A stretch of DNA of 64,000 nucleotides from Achatina immaculata (taxonomy: Eukaryota; Mollusca; Gastropoda; Stylommatophora; Achatinidae). The notes below the pieces were generated by a model. That model did no database searches and was not told where the DNA came from. It saw only the letters and a program-made list of their open reading frames with translations. Below are positions 54,850 through 64,000 of the stretch, piece after piece. The stretch covers positions 22,967,642 to 23,031,641 of the forward strand of contig CM019715.1 in the NCBI GenBank assembly GCA_009760885.1, read 5' to 3'. Positions within the stretch are counted from its first letter, which is position 1. Each line of letters begins with the position of its first letter. Both the position numbers and the translations under genes were made by a program.

Positions 54850-55160
54850 GGGGTAAAGACTCCTATCCAATGAGGCAATCAGCGACCCATAGCTGACCAA
54901 GACCCTGTCTCACCTCTCCGTGGTACCCCCAGTAACAGGCCTAGCCTGGCTAACGGGGCAGGGATCACCATAGTCCCCATGGTGGTGGAGTCTGCTAAAG
55001 AAGCATTGCACACCCCCTGCTTTTTAGCTGTACTCTGGTACTTAAAAAGTAGCTGCCATAACTCGCTTCCACGCCGAAACGATGCTGTGCCTCAACATCT
55101 CTACAGCATCGACTGTAAAGAACAACAGCTCGCAGTTACAGGGAGTTCGTAGAAGTCCAT
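54850..55160 (+). repeat. Interspersed repeat I, copy 3
   Basis: CCATAGTCCCCATGGTGGTG, GGAGTCTGCTAAAGAAG and GTGCCTCAACATCT match 480-770 in the same order. Confidence 0.78.
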
Positions 55161-55359
55161 GATTTTGCGTTTATGTACCAAGCAATTTGTGAAGCACTTC
55201 ATGCTGTTTATGAAGTACGCGTATAGTAAGCTAAAGATTGCTGGTTCAGTTCTGTTATTTTGTTTTACATTTTCTTCTTGTGTCCTTTCTCACGCTCGAC
55301 AAAAACTTGAATAGTTTCAAGTAAAAATCACTTTTAATAAGTACAGAAACTCTGTACAT

Positions 55360-55870
55360 AAGAAATGGAAAAACTAATTATGTCAGTCCGTAAGAACAGT
55401 GAAGAGCAAAACCTCTATCTTAATGCGAAGAAAACTAAATTGATGACAACCGACAAAACAAATAAGGTAGCTGAAATATATATCAATGAGGAACACTGGA
55501 AGAAGTGGAGAGTTTTGAATATCTTGTATCACTACTAACTAATACTGGAGATACAATGAGGGAAATTAAAAGGAGGACATCTATCGCTCTTCAAAAAGTA
55601 GAACAACAAAAGAAGCTGTGGAGAGGAATAGACAAAACTACAGAAATAAGATTTTTAAAGGCATGCATCTTTCCCATCGCAACATATGCCTGTGAGACCT
55701 GGACACAGCTGAGAAACACATAAATGCCTTTGAATGTAAATGCTATAGAAGAGTTCTTCAAATATCATGGACACAACAAAGAATAAATATATCCATACTA
55801 CAAAAAAAAAACAAACTCAGTATTGATGAAGGCTGGCTAGTAAAGAGGAGTAAAGAGAGAAAACTGTCCA
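55360..55870 (+). pseudogene. LINE family B fragment
   Basis: MEKLIMSVRKNSEEQNLYLN, AKKTKLMTTDKTNK, TNTGDTMREIKRRTSIALQK and [18 protein letters not shown], with frame breaks. It overlaps in content with the longer copy at the right edge, which supplies the upstream RT. Confidence 0.85.
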
Positions 55871-56859
55871 GAATTGCCCCAGTATTTTTTATTACTCTTC
55901 TGTCATGTCATCTACCACATAATTTTGTTTTAACCATTATTACTCTTCTCTCGCACGTCTCCCCAATATTTCTCTTATAATATTTATAACTTTCCTCTGT
56001 CTCTCTCTCTCTCTCTCTTACACACACACACCACCACCCCCACCACCCCGCTCTCGAGACATACACTATATTAACTCTTTAACTCTCAAACACCATTGGC
56101 AGTGTTGGAAGATCCCGCACATCTATGTCAGTGATCGGAGCAATATTTAGCCAGTCTAAATAAAATTAAAACTACCACATTTATAACTCCGCCCATATTT
56201 TTAAATTACAGACTAAGTTCATTCCAGTTTCCTTCTACCAACATTTATCATCAAAATTTATTATGCCAGAGCTTGGAAATTAATTCGGGAGTTAAAAAAA
56301 AAGGAGTTAAATATTTATCCAAGAATCTTCCTTTCCATTATCTCATCGTTTTTTCCATCGGTCAGTGTCATCTTACACGGAGCTACGAAGCAGTCACAAT
56401 GGAACAGCAATATCTTCACCACATTTCCCACGTTCTAACGCCAGCCTTTATGCGATGCCCCGGCTACATGGTGATGTCCATATCAGCTTCCGCGTACCTC
56501 CATCATTTTGTTTTTGGTAAAGTCCAGTGAGAAGGGGAGTTCGGCAAGTGCCTTGCTCCAAGGCACGAAGGACTCACCCTCTTTTAATGGAGGGTCTGGA
56601 GAGCTTTAAGGGCAGCCAAGAGTGAACAAATTTCTAATTAAGCGAAAGGGGTAGGGGAAATAATTCTCCGCCGCCTTACAAAATTCTTCTCCGAAGTCCT
56701 GGTCTCGTTTACGCTTAGCCTCTGATGTCTATAGCACGAATATGGAGGGGAGGGGGGGGGGTCTTTTCGGAATATGTAATTACATACACACATTCCTACT
56801 TTTCCTTGTCCGGTATAATCTCTAATATATATAAATAAAATTCAGTGAGTTCGTTAACC
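55871..56859. other. Intergenic sequence with CT/AC microsatellite
   Basis: (CT)n then (AC)n at about 56000-56030 and a G run at about 56750. The 85-codon frame at 56273-56530 has no family I recognise. Confidence 0.5.
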
Positions 56860-57320
56860 AGAAATTACCGGTAAAATACCGGTTAAGAATGAGGAAAACC
56901 GGAACTTTTGGAGGTCGTTGGTTACTGTGACAGATTTCGTACATTATTAAAAAGCCTAGTTATTTCGCAACCAGCAAAATCGGTTGAAGGATAATCGGAG
57001 CCAGCAGGATGATGATGATGCTCAGTTTGCAAGGGGGAGATCCAGCCAGTTTTACCTTTGCTTCAGCTTGTGAGTATTCTGTAAAGTTAAATCTCGCGGC
57101 AAATAAGGTAAAAGAATTCACATGAACTTTTAATCTTAGTAAAGTGTGGTTAATTTTAGATTTAAAAGAATTTTTTTTAAAAAGTTTAAAATGCCGAATG
57201 TTGTAATGAGAAAATCGGTATTGTGGAGAGTACTTTATGCAATTATAAACAGGTACAACTGCACCACTTTCAAGAAGTCCTACCGCGATCGTCCGCAGTC
57301 ACTAATTTTCGTATTTTACT
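56860..57320 (+). repeat. Interspersed repeat M, copy 2
   Basis: Same block order as 27475-27920 (TTGGAGGTCGTTGGTTACTG, CAGCAAAATCGG, AGGATAATCGG). Frame MPNVVMRKS followed by FKKSYRDRPQSL hints at an eroded transposase-like ORF. Confidence 0.68.
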
Positions 57321-57329
57321 TCCTAGAGT

Positions 57330-57575
57330 TTCAGTCAGTCAGTCAGTTATTTGCATGTCCCTTGCTGAACGTTGCCTCCCTAACAGCTCTCCTGTAGGCC
57401 TTTCGGTTGTAAGCAAGATTGCCTGCTGCTGATACACTCATTTGCAGATCATCAACGATCTCATGCAGTCGTCTTCGCCTTGGTCTTCTTCTCTCTCTTT
57501 TTCCCATTATATACCCTTCCAAGACTGTCTTCTCTAGATTATCATGACGTTTAATGTGTCCGAAATATTTAAGAA
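57330..57575 (-). pseudogene. LINE family B 3' end
   Basis: Complement of the [25 protein letters not shown] tail; starts at the tail complement CAGTCAGTCAGTCAGTT. Confidence 0.82.
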
Positions 57576-57814
57576 ATGCTTAAAGAAGATACAAACATCA
57601 AAAATAGAATGCAAAAGCAAAGAGACCGGATCTTGCAACACAAAAAATTGTTTATCCCTAGAGAAGCAAATTATTCTAGTCGCATGCTGGTAGAATCAGG
57701 TACAAGAAGAGTTACTTAGTAAAACGATGCTTGGCAATCACCTTTCACAAACAGCTAACACCATTTCTATGATGAAAACAGCCAATATTGAACTCATCTT
57801 TTTTGCTTCACCGG

Positions 57815-57900
57815 CAGAGCATCTTGCTTACAACTGAGCGGCCTACAGGAGAGCTGTTAGAGAGGCAAAGTTCCGTAAGAGACATGCAAAATGACTGACT
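57815..57900 (+). pseudogene. Very short LINE family B 3' end
   Basis: About 85 bp encoding AEHLAYN-like then [14 protein letters not shown], ending ATGACTGACTAAC. Confidence 0.75.
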
Positions 57901-57969
57901 AACAAAACTCTTTTGTGCTTTCTTGCGTGTCACGTTCCTCTTTTGAGGACTCTAGAAGCTATTGATACA

Positions 57970-59355
57970 TACGAGGGGAAGTCACTAAGTAACTCGCAAA
58001 TACCTGTTACCAAAAAACTAAATGCAACAGTATTTTGAAAACTTTTAATTTTTGAACCTACATTATTCCCCTATTTTTCAACGTAATCGCCACCAACATT
58101 GATACATTTGTCCCATCGTGTAATCAGTGATGCAATACCCATGGCGTAAAAATCGAGAGTCCGATTTCTGAACCACTATTTTACTTCTGTTTCCACCTCT
58201 TCGTCACTCGAGAATCTTCTCGCGCTAAGGTACAGTTCAATGGACCAAACAGGTGAAAATCACTTGGAGCTAAGTCAGGACTATAGGGTGGATGTTCAAG
58301 AACTTACCAACCCAACTGGCTAATTTTCTCTTGGGTTAACCGAGCCGTCTTTGGTCTGGCATTGTCATGAAGGAGAAGCACACCTCTAGTCAGCAGACCA
58401 GGGCGTTTTCTTCGAATTGGATCCCGTAGCATCGACAGAACTTCACAGTACGATACAGAATTCACACTGTCACCATACTTCTGGAACTTGGTTAACAACA
58501 CTTCTTGATAATCACAGAACACTGTCACCATACTTCTGGAACTTAATTAACAACACTTCTTGATAATCACAGAACACTGTCAGCATAACCTTCCCCGCAG
58601 AAGGCGTAATCTTGAATTTTTTTTGCGCATGGCGATGACGGGTGTTTCCATTGCATTGAGGCACGCTTTGATTCGGGTTGGTAGTGGTGCACCTAAGATT
58701 CGTCTCCAGTAATAATCCTTTGGAGCATGTCTTCACCTTCATATGCGTAATGACAGAGATGCTGCAATGACAAACCAAATTGGTTTGTGTTCATCATTCA
58801 GATCTCTGGATACCCAACGTGAGCAAACTTTCAGAAAATTCAATTGATCATGTATTATTCTGTAGACTAAGCCATGTGAACATCTGATTGCACTTGCTAC
58901 ACTGTTTATCGTTACTCGTCTATCAGCTCTGATAATCTCATTCACAGGTTACAAGTCACTTCTGTTGCAATCTGAACAGGACGACCAAATCTGACTTTGT
59001 CAACAATTTCGGTGCGTCCCTGAGAAAATTCTTTTACCCAGTTATAGACCGCTTTACGTGATAAACACTTTTCACCATAAACTGTAAACATTTCCTTATG
59101 AATATCCTCAACTGATTGTCCTTTAGGCCACAAAAATTGCACTACACGTCTCTGTTCTTCTTTGGTACACACTAACAGTTGGGTAGCCATTTTGTTATTG
59201 CTTTGCGCATGCGCACGTAACTCCCAGCGCCCCCTTCATACAACTATTATAAAGTTGGATGATGGTACTATCTAAGGATATATTTAAATACTACCTGATA
59301 ACTGCCACTGATAAAATATTTCAATTTGCGAGTTACTTAGTGACTTCCCCTCGTA
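57970..59355 (-). mobile_element. Mariner transposon, TIR-complete, transposase frameshifted
   Basis: Perfect 30-bp TIRs starting CGAGGGGAAGTCACTAAGTA at 57972 and ending at 59353, with TA on both sides; 1382 bp. The - strand transposase has MATQLLVCTKEEQRRVVQFL, KAVYNWVKEFSQGRTE, HDNARPKTARLTQEK (second Asp) and EHPPYSPDLAPSDFHLFGP (third Asp) but in at least four frames, with a local duplication at about 58470-58580. Not active as it stands. Confidence 0.92.
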
Positions 59356-59689
59356 ATATACACGAACTTACAACTTACAGAAGACGTAATCACAAAAAAG
59401 AAATTGTATACTGCTGCACATCTGTAGATGTAATTTAACACAGCATAGCTTGCGATCTAAGGCAAAGATAATAGTACTTAAAACAATGCTGCTCTCAGTA
59501 ACGATACGTAGTACTACATACACCGCGTTCTACAGCAAGTTTGCCCCCAGAACCAGCATGTACTTCAGACCAGCTGTCATAAGCGTCAGCAACATATAGT
59601 CAACTGCTGTTAGTTGCAAAACGTTCTACTGCAAACTTCTCTCGGCAACAAAAGGTACTTGCAACATATACTTACAACGTTTACTCTCA
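59356..59689. other. Intergenic sequence, nothing recognised
   Basis: Leads into the satellite array; no coding signal. Confidence 0.5.
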
Positions 59690-60620
59690 ATAACAACATA
59701 TGCAGTACTTATTTACTCTCAGCAACAACATATACTTACAACATTTACTCTCAGCAACAACATATACAATACTAACATTTACTCTCAGCAACAACATATA
59801 CTTACAACATTTACTCTCAGCATCAACATATACAGTACTAACATTTACTCTCAGCAACAACATATACTTACATACTTACAACATTTACTCTCAGCATCAA
59901 TATATGCTTACATTTACTCTCAGCATCAACATATACTTACAACATATACTCTCCGCTACAACACATGCTTAGAATATTTACTCTCAGTTGCAACATTTAC
60001 TCTCAGCATCAACACATGCTTACAACATTTACTCTCAGCAACAACATATACTTACAACGTTTACTCTCAGCAACAACATATACTTACAACGTTTACTCTC
60101 AGCAACAACATATACTTACAACGTTTACTCTCAGCAACAACATATACTTACAACGTTTACTCTCAGCAACAACATATACTTACAACATTTACTCTCAGCA
60201 ACAACATATACTTACAACATTTACTCTCAGCAACAACATATACTTACATACTTACAACATTTACTCTCAGCATCAATATATGCTTACATTTACTCTCAGC
60301 ATCAACATATATTTACAACATATACTCTCCGCTACAACACATGCTTAGAATATTTACTCTCAGTTGCAACATTTATTCTCAGCATCAACACATGCTTACA
60401 ACATTTACTCTCAGCAACAACATATACTTACAACGTTTACTCTCAGCAACAACATATACTTACAACATTTACTCTCAGCAACAACATATACTTACAACAT
60501 TTACTCTTGGCAACAACATATACTTATATCTACTCTCGGCAACAACATATACTTACAACATTTACTCTTGGCAACAACATATACTTACAACATCCACTCT
60601 CACCAGCAGCAGGTACTTAC
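59690..60620. repeat. 32-bp minisatellite with 376-bp higher-order repeat
   Basis: Unit CAACAACATATACTTACAAC plus ATTTACTCTCAG, about 28 copies. The variant block with CATACTTACAACATTTAC, CATCAATATATGC and TCTCCGCTACAACACATG occurs twice, 376 bp apart. Confidence 0.94.
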
Positions 60621-61469
60621 ATCTACTGTCTTTATAATCTCCCTGTCCAGGTTGATCTCGCTTGATTTTTAAAAAAAGTGGCACGGAATCTGCGGACAAG
60701 ATATCTGATACTTACTGCTCGCCTAGCTTCTGTCAGATGCCTATTACGTGACCAGATGTAGCTCTTGTTTCTGAGACCAATGTCATTCGGTTCTGACAGC
60801 TCCAAAAACTTGGTACACGACATATTTAAGGAAGGCCGGAATCGTCCAATGAAATTTCAGTTCAATGTTATCGACGTTTCCGGAACAAATTGCGCTTCCC
60901 CCGGGGGCACGGAGTGGAGCTTGAAGTCTTCGCTACTTCTGGCATGAGTGCGAAGGGGCGAGAAAGGAGCATAACCTGATTTAGGGAGGGTTAAAGCTTA
61001 ATTGGAAGTTACTGTATACCCAAGGATAACGAAGTTTCTTGACTACATTATCTCTAGCGAGAAGGCAGCATAATTGTTCAACAGAGAGAGAGAGAGAGAG
61101 AGAGGAGACGAAGAAGGAGGGGAAGAACAACAACAAAAACAAGAAAAGAAAAGAAAAAGGAAAAGAAAAGAAAGGGAAAGAAACGAAAGGACCTTTATTA
61201 AAAAAAACGTATGTAAAAAAATGGTGTCGACTACTAAAACAGCAACAAGGTAAAATGTAAAATTCACGTTTCTATGCCATTAAAGCATATTGGGGAATAA
61301 GGTGTTAGGCTCGGTAGAGTTTTTGCTGATATGATATTTGATCTCCACCTTCTTTGCACTAATCTATTTGATTCTTGGTTTTCCCATCAGGTGATCCCCA
61401 TGTGTAAAGTCTTCTTGGATGTTGTTTAAAAAAGTGTGTTAGCGACCATTAGCTCATTTTCCATGCAAA
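60621..61469. other. Intergenic sequence with purine-rich tract
   Basis: (GA)n at 61083-61104 followed by an A/G-rich stretch to about 61190. No gene recognised. Confidence 0.5.
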
Positions 61470-61895
61470 ACGCCACATATGCCTGTGAGACCTGGATACT
61501 TAACAAAACAGCTGAGAAACACATAATGCCTTTGAATGTACATGCTACAGAAGAGTTCTTCAAATATCATGGACAAAAAAAGAACAAATATATCCATACT
61601 GCAAGAATTTAATATCGAAGGAGGCTGGCTAGTAAAGAGGATTAAACAGAGAAAATTTAAATATTTTGGACACATTAAACGTCATGAGAATGTAGAGAAG
61701 ACAAGAGAAGAGTCTTGGAAGAGTATATAATGGGAGAAAGAAAGAGAGGAAGACCAAGGCGAAGATGGCTGCAAGACATCGTTGATGATCTGCAAATGGA
61801 CGCATCAGCAGCATGGCATCTTGCTTACAACCGAGAAGCCTACAGGAGCGCTATTAGGGAGGCAAAGTTCTACAAGAGACATGCAAATGACTGAC
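61470..61895 (+). pseudogene. LINE family B 3' fragment
   Basis: [57 protein letters not shown]; tail ATGACTGACTGACTG. Confidence 0.85.
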
Positions 61896-61904
61896 TGACT
61901 GGTG

Positions 61905-61970
61905 TTAGGCCCGTATTTTCCATGACATTCGGCACATGCAGCTGTGATGTGGTCAGTATCGCTTTACCTC
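61905..61970 (-). repeat. SINE tail fragment
   Basis: GTGTTAGGCCCGTATTTTCC and GTGATGTGGTCAGTATCGC match the antisense SINE tail. Confidence 0.65.
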
Positions 61971-64000
61971 TGCTCCTCTCCACAGATTCTTTATTTGTTT
62001 CATTTTCTGAAGAGCGATAGATGTCCTCCTTTTAATTTCCCTCATTGTATCTCCATTATTAGTTAGTAGTGATCCAAGATATTAAAAACTCTCCACTTCT
62101 TCCAATTTTTCCTCATTTATATATATTTCTGACAGTAATTATTGAGGAAAGACGCTGGCGATGGTTGGGACATGTGCTCCGAATGACTGACAACTCACTA
62201 CCAAAAATAGCACTAAGATGGACACCACAGGGGAACAGAAGTAAGGGTAGACCAAAAGAGACATGGAGAAGAACAACAGAGAGGATGTTGAGCAATAGAG
62301 GGCTCACCTGGGCAAGAGCAGAAAAAAGGCAAAGGACAGGCATTTGTGGAAAACCCTTGCGGAAGCCCCATGTGCCCTGGGCACTTAAGGTTCAGAGAGA
62401 GATATATATTTCAGCTGCCTTGTTTTTTTTGTTTTTTTGTTTTGTCAGTTGTCATCAATTTAGTTTTCTTTGCATTAAGATAGAGGTTCTGCTCTTCGCT
62501 GTTCTTACGGATTGACATAATTAGTTTTTCCATTCCTTTTTGTGTTGTGGACAGTAACACTGTGTCATCAGCATATCTAATCTCTGGTATTTCATAACCT
62601 CTAATTGTTATGGCATTGTAATATTCTTTGTCTACATCTTCTCTAACATTCCTCATTATATTTTCAGTACACAAGTTAAATAAGTAGGGTGACAATATGC
62701 ACCCCTGACGGGCCCCTTGTTTTATGTCAAACCAAGTTGTTGTTTCACCATTTATTCTTACTGCTGCTTGTTGGTCTAGATACAGCAGTGATGTTAATTG
62801 TATCAAATGTGTTAGAAATCCCATTTTTTCCATTATTTCCCAAAGTTTCTGGTGTTGTACACAATCAAATGCCTTTGAGTAGTTTATAAAGGATAAATAT
62901 AGATTCACATTAAACTCTCTGCATTTCTCTATTATTAATCTTAGATTGAATATATGGTCTCTTGATCCTCTTCCTTGCCTGAAACCAGGTTGGACCATAT
63001 TGACTTCTTCTTCTATTTTCTGTCGAAGTCTACCCATTATGATTTTTAACAGAATTTTACTGGCATGACTAATCAGGGCAACAGTTATGTAGTTTGTGCA
63101 TAATTTCAGGTTACCCTTTTTTGGCAGTGGTATGAAAACAGTTCTTTTCCATTCTTTTGGCCAAATACCTGAATGCCATATCTTTTTGCGCAGTGCTTGA
63201 TAGATTGTTGCACACTCCTTTCCTCCTGCTTTAATAAATTCGGTTGTTATCTCATCACATCCTAGTGATTTACCATTTTTCAGATTCTTTATTGCCCATA
63301 AAACTTCTATTGTCGGTTCGGGTTCTTTCTCCTCCAATAATAATTCACACTGTTGATTTCTACTTTCACAGTCGGTTGTTTCATACATTCCTTTGCAATA
63401 TTCCTTCCATCTTTCTAGAATTTCCTCTGTCTCTGTCAAGGTATTCCCCATCTCATCACAAATTACATTTAGCTTAGGTGTGACATTTCTCGTCAATGTC
63501 TTCATTTCTTTAAACATTTCACTATCTCTTCCACACTTCTGGTGTTCTTCTATTCTTTCACAACAATTTTGTATGTATTGTTTTTTTGCCTTTTCTTATG
63601 TTTCTTCGTACTTCTTTTGTTAAAGTTTTATATTTCTCTTTGTTGTTGTTTGTCACTTTCCATTGCGTCTTCATTTCTCTACGTTGTTTTATCAGTTCTA
63701 GTGTACCTGCTGTAATCCATCCATTCTTTTGTGTTTTCTTTACTGGAACCATGTCTTTAGCTGTTGTTATTAAGATATCTTTGGCCTGCGTAGCCAATTC
63801 ATCTGGTGTCATCTCCTCCTGTACAGCCATCAGGATTTCGAAACGGTTCTTCACTTCTATACCGTACTGTTCTGGTATATCTGTAAGATCAAAGCGGAGT
63901 GGTCTTGATCCTGTAACTGTCTTTTTTATCTTTATCTTCATGTCTGCTATTAATAACTCATGGTCCGTGTCACAATCAGCACCTGGTAAAGTTTTTGCTG
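61971..64000 (-). pseudogene. LINE family B, longest copy (RT domain), runs off the right edge
   Basis: On the - strand: a 127-codon piece (63941-63558: KTQKNGWITAGTLELIKQRR), then a 368-codon RT piece (63517-62411) with GCDEITTEFIKAGG, KRTVFIPLPKKGN, FRQGRGSRDHIFNLRLIIEK, FINYSKAFDCVQHQKLW, GARQGCILSPYLFNLC and YADDTVLLS. One frameshift separates the pieces and an insertion interrupts the 3' part. The endonuclease would lie beyond 64000. Confidence 0.88.
62119..62412 (+). mobile_element. LINE family C 3' end nested in LINE B, 11-bp TSD
   Basis: ATATATATTTC at 62119-62129 and 62402-62412 flanks a 272-bp insert encoding EERRWRWLGHVLRMTDNSLP, KIALRWTPQGNRSKGRPKET and GLTWARAEKRQRTG. Confidence 0.88.

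Noticed and set aside
56273..56530. 85-codon frame as a small gene
   Set aside because: No recognisable domain, no splice or poly(A) context; expected by chance in AT-rich DNA.

Overview
The window is metazoan nuclear DNA: intron-rich, AT-rich and packed with retroelements and minisatellites. The mix of LINE 3' ends, tRNA-derived SINEs and mariner copies, with a lophotrochozoan-looking gene style, suggests a mollusc, probably a gastropod. That placement is an inference and is not proven by any single feature. There is no sign of prokaryotic organisation, CRISPR or operons.

Only two host protein-coding genes can be supported. (1) Beta-mannosidase (MANBA, lysosomal GH2 family) lies on the + strand. 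Its last eight coding exons, about 430 C-terminal residues, run from 2417 to the stop at 27199; the 5' half is outside the window. All splice phases agree, and the exon carrying the catalytic nucleophile (ASEYG) is present. One 148-bp exon occurs twice (9494-9641 and 11861-12008) inside a roughly 2.37-kb tandem duplication. The two copies look identical in sequence while their intronic flanks differ. (2) An SLC45-family (proton-coupled sugar transporter-like) gene lies on the - strand, with four coding exons between 46872 (ATG) and 37515 (stop). They form a complete 713-residue MFS protein with a long central loop, as in SLC45A1/A4. The genes are convergent, with about 10 kb of repeat-filled DNA between their stops.

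Layout: 1-2416 holds a (CAC/CAT)n tract, an interspersed repeat and a degraded LINE. 2417-27199 is MANBA with its introns full of LINE fragments, mariners, a retroposed U2 snRNA copy and about ten minisatellites. 27200-37514 is intergenic, with SINEs, LINE ends, foldback elements and microsatellites. 37515-46883 is the SLC45 gene, whose introns carry long minisatellites that come close to the splice sites. 46884-64000 is intergenic repeat DNA with more LINEs, a TIR-complete but frameshifted mariner (57972-59353), large 32-bp satellites and, at the right edge, the best-preserved LINE reverse transcriptase (ORF pieces to 63941).

The most interesting signals are the duplicated MANBA exon, whose phase makes the copies mutually exclusive in frame; minisatellites born inside known sequences (a LINE next to its YxDD box, a LINE ORF in frame, a SINE tail); minisatellites that end within tens of bases of 3' splice sites and may supply the branch point; and the U2 retrocopy with an A-tail and a near-perfect target-site duplication. 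I saw no clearly new enzymatic system.
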